A DNA stretch of 42,844 nucleotides from Acidisoma sp. L85 (GCF_009765865.1 NZ_LMUQ01000037.1:31759-74602), one strand, 5' to 3'; shown: positions 26,740 through 36,902, numbered from the stretch's first letter. Made by a program: numbers and translations. Notes: generated by a model from the sequence alone, not told the origin.

Positions 26740-28101
26740 ATGGAAACCCCGCTCGTCGTAATCGCTGGCCGACCCAATGTCGGCAAGAGCAGCCTCTTCA
26801 ACCGACTCGTCGGCCGCCGCCAGGCGCTGGTCGCCGATCAGCCGGGCCTTACCCGTGACCGCCAGGATGCCACGTGCATGCTGGGCGGCCGGGAAGTCCG
26901 CATCGTCGATACGGCGGGGCTGGAGGAAGCGCCGCCGGAAAGCCTGTCCGGCCGGATGAGAGCTGGTGCGGCGAGCGTGCTGGAACAAGCCGATCTCATC
27001 CTGTTTGTGGTCGATGCCCGCGCCGGCATCCTGCCGCCGGACGCCCATTTCGGCACCTGGCTGCGCCGTCTCGGCCGGCCGGTGATGCTGGTCGCCAATA
27101 AGGCCGAGGGCCGCGCCGGCACCGCGAACGCTTTCGACGCCTATACGCTAGGCCTCGGCGACCCGATCGCGGTCTCGGCCGAGCATGGCGAAGGCATGAG
27201 CCATCTCATGAGCGAGATCGCCGAGCGCCTGCCTCCAGCCGCCGAGGAAATCGGCGAGGAAGCGGAACCCAGCGAGGGACGGCCGCTGCGCCTTGTCATC
27301 CTCGGGCGACCGAATGCGGGGAAATCGACCCTGGTCAATCGCCTGCTCGGCCAGGACCGCATGCTGACCGGACCGGAACCTGGGATCACCCGCGACGCGA
27401 TCACCTTGCCGCTGCACGACACGGAGGGCGGCGTCTACGAACTTGTCGATACCGCCGGGCTGCGCCGCCGCGCGCGGGTGCAGGACGATGTGGAGAAGCT
27501 CTCCACCGCCGCCACCATCAACGCCATGCGCTTCGCCGAGGTGGTGGTTCTGACCGTCGATGCGAATGACGGGCTGCACGATCAGGACCTTCAGATCGCC
27601 CGGCTGGTCGAGCGCGAGGGGCGCGCGATGGTGGTCGCGCTCAACAAGTGGGATGCCGTACCAGACCGGGAAGCCGTGCGGCGCGCCGTGTCGGATCGGC
27701 TGGAGCGCAGCTTGGCGCAGCTCAAAGGCGTCCCTGTCGTGACCATCAGCGCTCTGACGGGCTCGGGGATGCAGCGGCTATTGCCGGCGGTGCGGGCGGT
27801 TCACGCCACCTGGAACAAGCGCGTGCCAACATCGGCGCTCAACCGCTGGTTCGCCGATGCGCTGAGCCGCCATCCGCCGCCGGCGGTGCAGGGCCGCCGG
27901 CTAAAGCTGCGCTACATCACCCAGGCCAATGCTCGGCCGCCGACATTCGTGGTGTTTGGCACCCGTGCGGAGGCGACGCCCGAGGATTACCGGCGATACC
28001 TGGTCAATACTTTGCGCGAGGTCTTCGAACTGCCGGGCGTTCCGCTGCGGATCGACTTCCGTGGTTCGGTCAATCCGTATGCAGATGGCGACAGGGACTA
28101 G
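26740..28101 (+). CDS. der: Ribosome-associated GTPase Der (EngA)
   Basis: The 453-residue protein starts at ATG 26740 (METPLVVIAGRPNVGKSSLF) with a poor ribosome binding site. Der has two tandem GTPase domains and a C-terminal KH-like domain and is needed for 50S subunit assembly. Domain 1: G1 GRPNVGKSS (about 10-18), DTAGLEE, NKAE. Domain 2: G1 GRPNAGKST (about 190), DTAGLRRRARVQDDVEK, NKWD. The KH-like part includes RLKLRYITQANARPPTFVVF and ends in RIDFRGSVNPYADGDRD, typical of the family. Confidence 0.97.
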   Translation: METPLVVIAGRPNVGKSSLFNRLVGRRQALVADQPGLTRDRQDATCMLGGREVRIVDTAGLEEAPPESLSGRMRAGAASVLEQADLILFVVDARAGILPPDAHFGTWLRRLGRPVMLVANKAEGRAGTANAFDAYTLGLGDPIAVSAEHGEGMSHLMSEIAERLPPAAEEIGEEAEPSEGRPLRLVILGRPNAGKSTLVNRLLGQDRMLTGPEPGITRDAITLPLHDTEGGVYELVDTAGLRRRARVQDDVEKLSTAATINAMRFAEVVVLTVDANDGLHDQDLQIARLVEREGRAMVVALNKWDAVPDREAVRRAVSDRLERSLAQLKGVPVVTISALTGSGMQRLLPAVRAVHATWNKRVPTSALNRWFADALSRHPPPAVQGRRLKLRYITQANARPPTFVVFGTRAEATPEDYRRYLVNTLREVFELPGVPLRIDFRGSVNPYADGDRD

Positions 28102-28113
28102 GGCAAAGCAAGA

Positions 28114-28156
28114 ACCCACCTTCACCCCTCGCTTGCTGCGAGGGATGAAGGTGGGT
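28114..28156 (+). terminator. Long hairpin downstream of der
   Basis: ACCCACCTTCA-CCCCTCGC pairs with GCGAGGG-ATGAAGGTGGGT around a TTGCT loop. It begins 12 bases after the der stop. It lacks a T-run, so it may be an mRNA 3'-end stabiliser or part of an intergenic repeat and not an intrinsic terminator. Confidence 0.5.
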
Positions 28157-28161
28157 GGAAG

Positions 28162-28218
28162 CGAGACAGGAACTCCCTTCCCTGCAAGGAGAGGGTCGGG
28201 GGTGGGTTGTCTCAAACA
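28162..28218. repeat. CCCTTCCCTGCAAGGAGAGGG-type intergenic foldback element
   Basis: The outer arms GAGACA/TGTCTC enclose CTCCCTTCCCTGCAAGGAGA and GGGTCGGGGGTGGG. This wording (CTCCC..TGCAAGG..GAGGGT.GGGGGTGGG) resembles the short GC-rich palindromes scattered in many proteobacterial genomes. Only one copy is in the window. Confidence 0.5.
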
Positions 28219-28412
28219 CCGCCTTCCAAGACTTCCACGCCACTTCGTCTCGTTTGATTGACGAACTGCCCACAGTGTTCTCTGCCAAAAGACTAGACTC
28301 GAAACGTTCCTCTCGCTTGACGCGGCTCGGCGCGACCACATAGAAGTCGCATTGTTGCCGATTTGTTCCGCTCTTTCAGCGGCAAGGTGACCGTCTTTCG
28401 GGGTGCAGGACC

Positions 28413-29147
28413 ATGTTGACGCGTAAGCAGCATGAATTACTGGTCTTCATCGACCGCCATCTCAAATCCGCCGGCTATTCGCCGAGCTTTGACGAGATGA
28501 AGGAGGCATTAAACCTCAAGTCTAAATCGGGCATCCATCGCCTGATCTCGGCGCTTGAGGAACGCGGCTTCCTCAGCCGGCGCCACCATCAGGCGCGGGC
28601 GCTGGAAGTGCTGCGGATGCCAGCCGATTCGCTCAATCCGATTGCGCGGGACATCAGACCGGCCGCGAAAGCGGTCGCGGGCCGGGAGGCTGGTTTCGCG
28701 CCGACCGTTATTCGCGGTGATTTCTCCGGGCGCCTGCCGGGTGTTCGCGCGGCGCATGAAGCGGGCGCGGTGCAACTCCCCCTCTATGGCCGCATCGCCG
28801 CCGGCCTCCCGCGCGAGGCGCTGCGCGATACCTCCGAACACATCGAAGTGCCAGTCGCGCTGCTCGGCTCCGGCGAGCATTACGCGCTGGAGGTTGCCGG
28901 CGATTCCATGATCGAAGCCGGGATCCTGGACGGGGACACGGTCATCATCCGCCGCGTCGAGACCGCCGAAACCGGACAGATCGTCGTCGCATTGGTTGAT
29001 GACAATGAAGTCACGCTCAAGCGGCTGCGCAAGCGCGGCAATTCGATCGCGCTCGAACCCGCCAATCCACGTTACGAGAGCCGGATATTTCCCGCTGAAC
29101 GCGTGCGCGTGCAGGGCCGTCTGGTGGCGCTGCTCCGCCGCTACTGA
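28413..29147 (+). CDS. lexA: SOS repressor LexA
   Basis: The 244-residue protein starts at ATG 28413 ([20 protein letters not shown]). It represses DNA-damage genes and cleaves itself when RecA is active. The N-terminal winged helix ([20 protein letters not shown], then [16 protein letters not shown]) binds the operator. The cleavage site is Ala130-Gly131 in YGRIAAGLP. The catalytic pair is Ser165 ([10 protein letters not shown]) and Lys203 (EVTLKRL), 38 residues apart against 37 in E. coli. It has the longer linker usual for alphaproteobacterial LexA. Nearby yebC and ruvCAB fit a DNA-repair neighbourhood, but yebC is separated by 161 bases. Confidence 0.96.
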   Translation: MLTRKQHELLVFIDRHLKSAGYSPSFDEMKEALNLKSKSGIHRLISALEERGFLSRRHHQARALEVLRMPADSLNPIARDIRPAAKAVAGREAGFAPTVIRGDFSGRLPGVRAAHEAGAVQLPLYGRIAAGLPREALRDTSEHIEVPVALLGSGEHYALEVAGDSMIEAGILDGDTVIIRRVETAETGQIVVALVDDNEVTLKRLRKRGNSIALEPANPRYESRIFPAERVRVQGRLVALLRRY

Positions 29148-29308
29148 TCCAAAGCCAGACCGGGTTGCGGGGCTGAGCCTCGAGCGCCCGCAGCCGGAGA
29201 AATCAGGCCCGGCACTGAAGGACGCCGCGACTGATCCCGGCTTGACGGGGCGGGGCGGGTTGGCGGAGACCAAGGCTTTCCTCAGACCCGCCTTCCGGAG
29301 CCTTCCCC

Positions 29309-30061
29309 ATGGCCGGCCATAGCCAGTTCAAGAATATCATGCACCGCAAGGGCGCGCAGGATGCGCGGCGCGCCCGCCAGTTCGCGAAGCTCATTCGCGA
29401 GATCACGGTATCGGCCCGCCAAGGGCTGCCCGACCCGGCCTCCAATCCGCGCCTCCGCTCCGCCGTGCTCGCGGCGCGGAAGGAGAATATGCCCAAGGAT
29501 ACGGTCGACCGCGCCATCAAGAAGGCCGGGTCCGGCGCTGGCCCCGGCGAGGAATATGCCGAGGTCCGCTACGAGGGCTACGGCCCCTCAGGCGTCGCCG
29601 TCATCGTCGAGGCGCTGACCGACAACCGCAACCGCACCGCGTCGGACATCCGCGCCGCCTTCAGCAAGCATGGCGGCGCACTGGGCGAAACCAACGCGGT
29701 CAGTTTCATGTTCGAGCGGCTGGCCGTGATCCGCTATCCCGCCGCCGCCGCCAGCGCAGATGCCATGCTCGAAGCCGCCATCGAGGCAGGTGCCGACAAT
29801 GTCGAGAGCAGCGACGAGGCACATGAGATCACCGGCACGATCGAGAGCTTCTTCGCGATGCAGGAGTCTTTGGAGGCACGCTTCGGTCCGCCCGAAAGCG
29901 CCAAGCTCGACTGGCGGCCGCGCACCACGGTTCCGCTCGATGAGGAGGCCGCGACCTCCGTGCTCAAGCTGCTCGATATCCTCGACGAGTCGGACGACGT
30001 GCAGAACGTCTATGCAAATTTCGACCTGCCCGAGGCGGTGCTGCAGAAGCTGTCCGGATGA
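29309..30061 (+). CDS. YebC/PmpR family regulatory protein
   Basis: The 250-residue protein starts at ATG 29309 ([20 protein letters not shown]) behind CGGAG. The [14 protein letters not shown] opening and the block [20 protein letters not shown] identify the family. [20 protein letters not shown] and an acidic C-terminal domain ([20 protein letters not shown]) follow. Members act as transcription regulators in some bacteria, and some have been linked to translation of difficult proline-rich stretches, which is notable beside this organism's polyproline TolA. It lies 64 bases before ruvC and is commonly found next to ruvCAB. Confidence 0.95.
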   Translation: MAGHSQFKNIMHRKGAQDARRARQFAKLIREITVSARQGLPDPASNPRLRSAVLAARKENMPKDTVDRAIKKAGSGAGPGEEYAEVRYEGYGPSGVAVIVEALTDNRNRTASDIRAAFSKHGGALGETNAVSFMFERLAVIRYPAAAASADAMLEAAIEAGADNVESSDEAHEITGTIESFFAMQESLEARFGPPESAKLDWRPRTTVPLDEEAATSVLKLLDILDESDDVQNVYANFDLPEAVLQKLSG

Positions 30062-30125
30062 GGGTTGAGAGTGCCCGCCTGCCGGGGCTTCACGCCTCAG
30101 GCTTCGACGGGCGTAGGATCGCCCC

Positions 30126-30650
30126 ATGACCGTCATCCGCATCCTTGGCATCGATCCCGGCCTCCGCATTACCGGCTGGGGCGTTGTGGAATCGGAGGGC
30201 AACCGCCTGCGGCATATCGCGGATGGCATCGTGCTGACCGACAGCGACGCCGGTGTTCCGGAGCGGCTCCGCGCGCTGCACGAGGCGCTGAGCGCCCTCA
30301 TCGAGACCTACCGGCCGCAGGAAGCGGCGGTCGAGGAGACCTACGTCAACATGAACGCCACCGCGACACTCAAGCTCGGCTATGCCCGAGGCGTGGCGCT
30401 GCTGGCGCCCGCGCTGGCCGGGATCATCGTCGCCGAATATGGCGCGAAAACCGTGAAACTGTCGGTGGTCGGCACGGGTGGCGCGGACAAGAACCAGGTC
30501 GGCCTCATGGTCCGCCGGTTGCTGCCTGGCGCCACGCTCAAGCGCGCGGATGCGGCGGATGCGCTGGCCGTCGCCATCTGCCACGCGCACCACCGCTCCA
30601 GCCGCAATGCCTGGGGCCAGCCGGCGCGCGAAAGGAGCCTCACGCCATGA
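30126..30650 (+). CDS. ruvC: Holliday junction resolvase RuvC
   Basis: The 174-residue RNase-H-fold endonuclease starts at ATG 30126. It cuts Holliday junctions symmetrically with RuvAB. Catalytic residues by position are Asp10 (ILGIDPGLR), Glu70 (AAVEETYVN), Asp142 and Asp145 (KRADAADALAVAICH), matching the D-E-D-D spacing of E. coli RuvC (7, 66, 138, 141). Its TGA overlaps the ruvA ATG (ATGA), so the two are translationally coupled. Confidence 0.97.
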   Translation: MTVIRILGIDPGLRITGWGVVESEGNRLRHIADGIVLTDSDAGVPERLRALHEALSALIETYRPQEAAVEETYVNMNATATLKLGYARGVALLAPALAGIIVAEYGAKTVKLSVVGTGGADKNQVGLMVRRLLPGATLKRADAADALAVAICHAHHRSSRNAWGQPARERSLTP

Positions 30651-31258
30651 TCGGCAGCCTACGCGGCACCGTCGATGGCCATGAGGATGGACGCTGTATC
30701 ATCGACGTCGGCGGCGTGGGCTATCTCGTCCATGCCTCATCCCGCACGCTGTCCAACCTGCCCGCCCCTCCGGCGGAAGCGAGGCTGCTCATCGAGACCT
30801 TCGTGCGGGAGGATGCGATCACCCTCTACGGCTTCGCCACCTCCGCCGAGCGCGCCTGGTTCCGGCTGCTGACAACGGTGCAGAGTGTGGGGCCGCGCGT
30901 GGCGCTGGCTATCCTCTCCACCCTCTCGGCGGACGAGCTGTCCTTCGCCATCGCCAGCGGCGACCGCGCGTCGCTCGGCCGGGCGCCCGGCGTCGGGCCG
31001 AAGCTCGCGGCGCGGCTGGCCTTGGAGTTGCGGGAGAAAGCCGGCGCCCTTTCGCAGCCGGTCAGCTTGGCCGAGGGCCTCCAGGCACCGGGCGGCATGC
31101 CGAGCGGCACCGCCGGGGACGCGCTTTCGGCGCTTCTCAACCTCGGCTATCGGCGGCCGGAAGCGCAGGCGGCGCTCAATCGCGCGCAATCCCGGCTCGG
31201 CGATAATGCCGATCTCGACAGCCTGATCCGCGCCTGTCTGCGAGAACTCGCGCAATGA
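30647..31258 (+). CDS. ruvA: Holliday junction DNA helicase subunit RuvA
   Basis: ATG 30647 lies in the ATGA overlap with ruvC, and AAAGGAG precedes it. The 203-residue protein binds four-way junctions and loads RuvB. An N-terminal OB fold ([34 protein letters not shown]) is followed by tandem helix-hairpin-helix motifs ([33 protein letters not shown]). The C-terminal domain ([20 protein letters not shown]) contacts RuvB. The stop overlaps the ruvB ATG, again as ATGA. Confidence 0.97.
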   Translation: MIGSLRGTVDGHEDGRCIIDVGGVGYLVHASSRTLSNLPAPPAEARLLIETFVREDAITLYGFATSAERAWFRLLTTVQSVGPRVALAILSTLSADELSFAIASGDRASLGRAPGVGPKLAARLALELREKAGALSQPVSLAEGLQAPGGMPSGTAGDALSALLNLGYRRPEAQAALNRAQSRLGDNADLDSLIRACLRELAQ

Positions 31259-32343
31259 GCGGGCGGAAAAGCCGGGGCAGTCCGGCCGCCGAGCCCGAAA
31301 GCGAGGACCGCACAGTCTCCTCGACGCGTGCGCCGGAGGACTCTGGAGAGGGGAACCTGCGGCCGCAAACCCTGGCGGATTTCGTCGGGCAGGAAGGCAG
31401 CCGGCGCAACCTCGCGATCTTCGTCGAGGCAGCTCGGCAGCGGGGCGAGGCGCTGGACCACGTGTTGCTGCACGGTCCACCGGGCCTCGGTAAGACCACG
31501 CTGGCGCAGATCGTGGCGCGGGAACTGGGCGTGGGCTTCCGCGCGACCTCGGGCCCCGTGATCCAGAAGGCGGGCGACCTCGCCGCGATCCTGACCAACC
31601 TGCAGCCGCGCGACGTGTTGTTCATCGACGAGATCCACCGCCTGCAGCCGGCCATCGAGGAGGTGCTTTATCCCGCGATGGAGGATTTCCAGCTCGACTT
31701 GGTGATCGGCGAGGGTCCGGCGGCGCGCACGCTGCGCATTGACCTGCAGCCCTTCACGCTGGTCGGCGCCACGACACGCTCCGGGCTTCTGGCGACGCCG
31801 CTGCGCGACCGTTTCGGCATTCCGTTGCGGCTGGTGCTCTATACGCCGGAGGAGCTGAAGCTGATCGTGGCGCGCGGCGCCCGGCTGCTCGGTTTCGACC
31901 TCTCCTCCGAGGGTGCGGAGGAAATCGCGCGCCGGTCGCGCGGGACACCGCGCGTTGCTGGGCGTCTGCTGCGGCGGGTGCGGGATTTCGCCTTGGTGGA
32001 AGGCCAGTCGCGGGTGGATCGGGATACGGCGGATGCCGCGCTGATCCGGCTGGAGGTCGATGCGCGCGGGCTGGATGCGATGGATCGCCGCTATCTGCGC
32101 CGGATCGCAGAGCACCATGCCGGCGGGCCGGTCGGAGTCGAGACGCTGGCGGCGGCCCTGGCGGAAGCGCGCGACACGCTGGAGGATGTCATCGAGCCCT
32201 ATCTCATCCAGGAGGGATTTGTCCTGCGAACCAGCCGTGGGCGAATGCTGGGCACCCCGGGCTGGCGGCATCTGGACTTAGCACCACCGCCGCTCTCGCC
32301 TGAGCAGCGCGACCTGCTCTCGGATCTGCCGTCCTCGCCATAG
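31255..32343 (+). CDS. ruvB: Holliday junction DNA helicase RuvB
   Basis: The 362-residue AAA+ motor drives branch migration with RuvA. ATG 31255 overlaps the ruvA stop. Key blocks are [20 protein letters not shown], Walker [11 protein letters not shown], Walker [12 protein letters not shown], sensor-1 region [20 protein letters not shown] and the C-terminal winged helix ([20 protein letters not shown]). The N-terminal ~25 residues (Ser/Arg/Glu-rich) are a poorly conserved leader. Palindromic element copy 3 starts 39 bases after the stop. Confidence 0.97.
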   Translation: MSGRKSRGSPAAEPESEDRTVSSTRAPEDSGEGNLRPQTLADFVGQEGSRRNLAIFVEAARQRGEALDHVLLHGPPGLGKTTLAQIVARELGVGFRATSGPVIQKAGDLAAILTNLQPRDVLFIDEIHRLQPAIEEVLYPAMEDFQLDLVIGEGPAARTLRIDLQPFTLVGATTRSGLLATPLRDRFGIPLRLVLYTPEELKLIVARGARLLGFDLSSEGAEEIARRSRGTPRVAGRLLRRVRDFALVEGQSRVDRDTADAALIRLEVDARGLDAMDRRYLRRIAEHHAGGPVGVETLAAALAEARDTLEDVIEPYLIQEGFVLRTSRGRMLGTPGWRHLDLAPPPLSPEQRDLLSDLPSSP

Positions 32344-32381
32344 AGCCTGATGATCCAGTATTGAACGGGGACCCGCAGATC

Positions 32382-32467
32382 CGTCATGGCACGCGAAGGC
32401 GTGCCATCCACGCCTTGCCTTCGTCGAGCAAGGAAGGCGTGGATGCCCGGCCTTCGCTGAGCATGAC
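32382..32467 (+). repeat. Interspersed palindromic element, copy 3 (86 bp)
   Basis: It opens CGTCATGGCACGCGAAGGCG like copy 2 and closes with GGCCTTCGCTGAGCATGAC. The outer arms ATCCACGCCTT and AAGGCGTGGAT pair. It separates the ruvCAB set from the tol-pal set. It has the same orientation as copy 2 and the opposite to copy 1. Confidence 0.85.
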
Positions 32468-32541
32468 CTGGTAGAACGAGCATGGTCAAAACCAGAGACG
32501 TCCTGCTGTAGCCAAACCGCGCACGACATAAGGAAGTCTTT

Positions 32542-33009
32542 ATGACCTCGCCCCTGCCGCCTGAGATGGCGGATGGGCTGCACCGTTACGATGTCCGCGT
32601 CTATTACGAGGACACCGATGCGGGCGGCATCGTCTATCACGCCAACTATTTGCGCTTCGCCGAGCGCGCCCGCACCGAGTCACTGCGAGCCATGGGCCTG
32701 CCGCATAACATTATGATGCTGCAATACGGCATGATCTTCGTGGTGCGGCGCGTTGAAGTGGATTATCAGCGCCCAGCCCGGCTGGACGAGTGGCTGACCG
32801 TGGTCACCGCCGCCGTGGAAGTGGGCGCCGCATCACTGATTTTGCGGCAGAGCATTCTGCGCGACAGCGAAACGATCGCTGTCTTGGGCTTGACCTTGGT
32901 CAGCATTCGCGCCGAGACGGGGCGCGCGGAGCGGATGCCCGCGCCGTGGCGACTCGCGTTGACGGCGATGAAGACAGCGGCTGGGTCATCACAAGGCTCG
33001 GCCGGATAG
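32542..33009 (+). CDS. ybgC: Tol-Pal-associated acyl-CoA thioesterase (YbgC family)
   Basis: The 155-residue hotdog-fold protein starts at ATG 32542; AAGGAAG lies upstream. YbgC proteins hydrolyse short-chain acyl-CoA and form the first gene of tol-pal operons; the link to Tol function is unresolved. The active-site block YYEDTDAGGIVYHANYLRFA (Asp26 the likely catalytic residue) is exactly conserved. FVVRRVEVDYQRPARLDEWL follows, as usual. Its stop lies 18 bases before tolQ. Confidence 0.95.
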   Translation: MTSPLPPEMADGLHRYDVRVYYEDTDAGGIVYHANYLRFAERARTESLRAMGLPHNIMMLQYGMIFVVRRVEVDYQRPARLDEWLTVVTAAVEVGAASLILRQSILRDSETIAVLGLTLVSIRAETGRAERMPAPWRLALTAMKTAAGSSQGSAG

Positions 33010-33027
33010 GAAAAGGGGTTTCGGGAA

Positions 33028-33744
33028 TTGGATCAGGCGGTCAATGCCACCTCGCTGGCGGCGCCCGGTAGCAGCCTCTCGCTCTGGGGGCTGTTCCTCG
33101 AGGCGGATATCGTCGTCAAGCTCGTCATCCTCTGCCTTCTCGTGGCAAGCGTGTGGGTCTGGGCGATCATCTTCGAGAAGGTCACCTCCATCCGCCGCGC
33201 GAACCGGGAGGCGCTGGCTTTCGAGGATCGTTTCTGGTCCGGCGGCAGCCTGGACGACCTCTATGAGCAGGACGGTCAGAAGCCGACCAATCCTATGGCC
33301 GCCGTTTTCGGCGCCGCCATGGGCGAATGGCGCCGCACCAGCCGCATCGCCGGTGCCGATATCAGCCATACGGCGGTCAAGGAACGCGTCGATCGCGCCA
33401 TGAACGTGACAATCCAGCGCGAGCTGGAGCGGATGGAACGCTGGATGATCTTCCTCGCCTCGATCGGCTCGACCGCACCCTTCATCGGGCTGTTCGGCAC
33501 CGTCTGGGGCATCATGCACAGCTTCTCGGCCATCGCCGCCATGCACAACACGAACCTCGCCGTGGTCGCGCCAGGCATCGCGGAAGCGCTGTTCGCCACC
33601 GCCATCGGCCTCGTCGCCGCCATTCCCTCCGTGCTCGCCTATAACAAGATCGGCACGGACCTGGCGCGTTTCGCGTCCCGGCTCGAGGGTTTCGGCACCG
33701 AGTTCAGCGCCATCCTGTCCCGCCAGACCGAAGAGAGGGTCTAG
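33028..33744 (+). CDS. tolQ: Tol-Pal system proton channel subunit TolQ
   Basis: The start is TTG 33028, with AAAAGGGG about 10 nt upstream; no ATG precedes the first membrane helix. The 238-residue inner-membrane protein of the MotA/TolQ/ExbB family has three helices: about 30-50 (VVKLVILCLLVASVWVWAII), and a pair near 145-165 and 175-200 (STAPFIGLFGTVWGIMHSF; GIAEALFATAIGLVAAIPSV). It forms the proton channel with TolR that energises TolA. The gap to tolR is 3 bases. Confidence 0.96.
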   Translation: MDQAVNATSLAAPGSSLSLWGLFLEADIVVKLVILCLLVASVWVWAIIFEKVTSIRRANREALAFEDRFWSGGSLDDLYEQDGQKPTNPMAAVFGAAMGEWRRTSRIAGADISHTAVKERVDRAMNVTIQRELERMERWMIFLASIGSTAPFIGLFGTVWGIMHSFSAIAAMHNTNLAVVAPGIAEALFATAIGLVAAIPSVLAYNKIGTDLARFASRLEGFGTEFSAILSRQTEERV

Positions 33745-33747
33745 GCG

Positions 33748-34254
<507 letters not shown>

Positions 34255-34322
34255 GGGGCGCGGACTTCGGGACGCACGGCTAGGATGGAAACCGACTTGT
34301 CCAGCCTTCGCAGAGTTGCACC

Positions 34323-35453
34323 ATGACCCCGGAGATGCGCCGCGGCGCAATCGCCTCCGGCGTGCTGCATGTAGTGCTGCTGGTGGCGCTGCTGATCTCA
34401 CTGCCGTCCAAGAAGCCGGACGACACGCAGGAACTGGCGGCTGTCTCGGTCGATTTCGTGGGACCCGTGGCACCGGCGCAACAGGCTGATAAGACCGGCA
34501 AGGTCGCGGCCCCCGCCGATACCGCCACTACCGTGCAAGCACCGAAGGCGACGCAGGCGCCAACGCCGCAGCCGCTGGAGGATGCGCCACCCCCGCCGCC
34601 TCCGCCGCCACCTCCGCCGCAAAGCGACACACCGCCGACGCCGCCGGTGCCGACACCACCTCCGCCTGCCCCTTCGCCGCCACAGCCGCAGCCGCCACCA
34701 CCGCAGCCGCCGACACCCACGCCGCCGCTGCCGCAGCCACCCGTGCCGCAGCCGCCGCCAACACCGTCTCCAGACGCGACGCCTTTGCCGCCGCCGCCAC
34801 CCCCGGCGCCGCAGCCGCCGCAGCCCGAGACGCCGCCGAAACCCACACCGCCGGTCGCCAAGCCGACGCCGCCGACGCCGCCCTCACCGCAGCAGACGGC
34901 CGAGGCACAGCCGGCGCTGCCGATGCCGCCACCGCCCGCGCCACCGGCTCCGCCGGCGCCGCCGAGCCCGACCAACCAGCCGCATCCCACGGCAAATCCG
35001 GCGCCGATGAGCCAGACCGTGCTCAACACGCTCGATAAGCTGCGATCAATGAACCTCAACCAGAAGGCGCCGACCGCGCGCTACAACCCGCTACAGGGTG
35101 GCGCGCCGAATGGCGGCGGCAATCCGAACAACTCCGACGCGACGGCCGCGCTGACCTCGGCACAGCGCGGCGCTATTGGTGACCAGGTCCGCCGGTGCTG
35201 GACGATCGACTCTGCCGCCGAGAACGTGCAGCAGATGCGGGTCATGCTGAAGGTGACGACGGATGCCTCCGGCACCGCCCGTCTCGCCCAGGTGGCGCCG
35301 TCGGACCAAGGCCGTGCGGCGGGTGACCCGGTGTTCCGCGCCTTCGCCGAACGCGCGGTGCGCGCCGTGCTCGATCCCGCCTGCTCGAATTTACCGCTAC
35401 CCAAGAGCATGATGGGCGCCAACCAAACCTTCACCTTCCGCTTCAGCCCGTGA
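34323..35453 (+). CDS. tolA: Tol-Pal system protein TolA, polyproline-rich form
   Basis: The 376-residue protein starts at ATG 34323 between tolR and tolB, which fixes its identity. It has one N-terminal membrane helix (about 10-28, [16 protein letters not shown]), a long extended domain and a C-terminal globular domain (about 275-376) with [20 protein letters not shown], typical of TolA/TonB-C-like ends. The middle (about 90-235) is almost all Pro with Thr, Gln and Ala, including an 11-proline run, not the Ala/Lys-rich helix of E. coli TolA. It must span the periplasm as a polyproline rod. Translation of such a stretch should depend on EF-P. The opposite strand has a Gly-rich shadow frame. 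Confidence 0.92.
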   Translation: MTPEMRRGAIASGVLHVVLLVALLISLPSKKPDDTQELAAVSVDFVGPVAPAQQADKTGKVAAPADTATTVQAPKATQAPTPQPLEDAPPPPPPPPPPPQSDTPPTPPVPTPPPPAPSPPQPQPPPPQPPTPTPPLPQPPVPQPPPTPSPDATPLPPPPPPAPQPPQPETPPKPTPPVAKPTPPTPPSPQQTAEAQPALPMPPPPAPPAPPAPPSPTNQPHPTANPAPMSQTVLNTLDKLRSMNLNQKAPTARYNPLQGGAPNGGGNPNNSDATAALTSAQRGAIGDQVRRCWTIDSAAENVQQMRVMLKVTTDASGTARLAQVAPSDQGRAAGDPVFRAFAERAVRAVLDPACSNLPLPKSMMGANQTFTFRFSP

Positions 35454-35473
35454 AGCTAAAAGCAGGGGATGTC

Positions 35474-36847
35474 ATGACCGACACCAATGAGACCGCCTTC
35501 GCCGAAGAGACCGCTCGCGGACTGGTGCTGCCCGGTACCATTCGCCGAGTAACCCGGCGGGGCATGATCGGCACGACCATGGCAGCGACCCTTGCCTTGC
35601 CCGCCCTCGCCCAGAATGCCGCCCCTGCCGCGGGCGGCCCGACGGCCGTCATCGACGTCAGCCGCGCGCGCACCGCGCCGATCCCGATCGCCATCCCGGC
35701 TTTCGGCGGCGGCACCGATGCCGGCGACCTCGTGGGGGTCATTTCCAACGACCTCAACCGCTCCGGACTGTTCCGCATCGTGGACGGCTCGGGCGTCGCC
35801 AATGCCAGCGGCGGCACGCCAGATTTCGGCGTCTGGAAGGGCACCGGGGCGCAGGCGCTCGTCACCGGCACCGTGACCCAGTCCGGCAGCCAGCTGCGCG
35901 TCGAGTTCAGGCTATGGGATGTGCTGCCCGGCACCCAGTTGCAGGGCACCGCCTATACGACAACGACCAGCAACTGGCGGCGCATCGCCCATATCATCGC
36001 CGATGTGATCTATCAGCGGCTGCTCGGCGAGAAGGGCTATTTCGATACCCGCATCGCCTATATCTCGACCACCGGCCCGCGCAACAACCCGACCAAGCGC
36101 CTCGCCATCATGGACCAGGACGGCGCCAATAACCGCTTCCTGACGGATGGCAGCTGGACCGCGCTTGGCCCGCGCTTCAGCCCGACGCGCGATCAGCTCG
36201 CCTTCATCAGCTACATCGGGCATGCCGTGCGGGTATATGTGTTCGACCTCGGCTCTGGCACGCGGCGGCTGGTGGGCAACTTCCGCACCATGACCTTCGC
36301 GCCTCGTTTCAGCCCGGACGGCAACAGTATCATCATGTCGCTGTATCAGAATGGCGGGTCCAGCATCGTCACTTGCTCATTGAGCGGCGGCAATGTGCAG
36401 CAACTCACCAGCTCCGGCGCCATCGACAGCTCGCCCTGCTACAGTCCGGACGGAAGCCAGATCGTCTTCGAATCGGATCGCGGCGGCGACCAGCAACTCT
36501 ATGTGATGAGCGCCAGCGGTGGCGGCGCGCGGCGCATCAGCTTCGGCTCGGGGCGCTATGGCGACCCGGTGTGGTCGCCCCGCGGCGACCTCATCGCCTT
36601 CACCCGCCTCGGCAGCACATTCGGCATCGGCGTCATGGCACCGGATGGCTCGGGCGAGCGGATCCTGTCGGAGAGCTTCGACGTGGAATCGCCCACCTTC
36701 TGCCCGAACGGCCGCGTGCTGATGTTCCAGCGCGGCGGCGGCGGCGGCTCCCAGCTCGTCACCATCGACATTACCGGCTTCAACGAGCAGGTGCTGCGGA
36801 CCTCCACCAGCGCCTCCGATCCAGCCTGGTCACCGCTGCTATCCTGA
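35474..36847 (+). CDS. tolB: Tol-Pal system periplasmic protein TolB
   Basis: Start ATG 35474, with AGGGGATGTC before it; a GTG at 35450 overlapping the tolA stop is an alternative. The 457-residue protein has the TolB N-terminal domain ([31 protein letters not shown]) and a C-terminal beta propeller with repeated 'SPDG' blades ([36 protein letters not shown]). The leader is unusual: TRRGMIG at 27-33 followed by a hydrophobic stretch and ALPALAQNA looks like a twin-arginine signal, whereas E. coli TolB uses Sec. It binds Pal and is released by TolA. Confidence 0.95.
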   Translation: MTDTNETAFAEETARGLVLPGTIRRVTRRGMIGTTMAATLALPALAQNAAPAAGGPTAVIDVSRARTAPIPIAIPAFGGGTDAGDLVGVISNDLNRSGLFRIVDGSGVANASGGTPDFGVWKGTGAQALVTGTVTQSGSQLRVEFRLWDVLPGTQLQGTAYTTTTSNWRRIAHIIADVIYQRLLGEKGYFDTRIAYISTTGPRNNPTKRLAIMDQDGANNRFLTDGSWTALGPRFSPTRDQLAFISYIGHAVRVYVFDLGSGTRRLVGNFRTMTFAPRFSPDGNSIIMSLYQNGGSSIVTCSLSGGNVQQLTSSGAIDSSPCYSPDGSQIVFESDRGGDQQLYVMSASGGGARRISFGSGRYGDPVWSPRGDLIAFTRLGSTFGIGVMAPDGSGERILSESFDVESPTFCPNGRVLMFQRGGGGGSQLVTIDITGFNEQVLRTSTSASDPAWSPLLS

Positions 36848-36876
36848 ATTCGGGCCATATCGTTACCTAGACCGGG

Positions 36877-36902
36877 AAACCCTGCCAAAAGCGGGGTTTT
36901 TC
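36877..36902 (+). terminator. Intrinsic terminator after tolB
   Basis: AAACCC-GC pairs with GC-GGGTTT around a CAAAA loop and runs into TTTTTC. It lies 30 bases after the tolB stop. It suggests that pal, 167 bases further on, also has its own promoter. Confidence 0.75.

Larger units (their letters stand above)
28102..28412. other. Intergenic region between der and lexA with two hairpin repeats
   Basis: These 311 bases hold a long hairpin (28114-28156) and a second foldback element (about 28162-28218), then the upstream region of lexA. I looked for the alphaproteobacterial SOS box (GTTC-N7-GTTC). Half sites such as GTTCCTCTCGCTTGA and GTTCCGCTCTTTCAG occur, but no perfect box. No small gene is supported. 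Confidence 0.5.

Noticed and set aside
28260-28412. SOS box upstream of lexA
   Set aside because: Only half sites of GTTC-N7-GTTC are present; none is good enough to report as an operator.
34280-35059. 259-codon Gly/Ala-rich minus-strand frame opposite tolA
   Set aside because: It is the mirror of the proline codons of tolA (CCG/CGG), with no ribosome binding site or domain.
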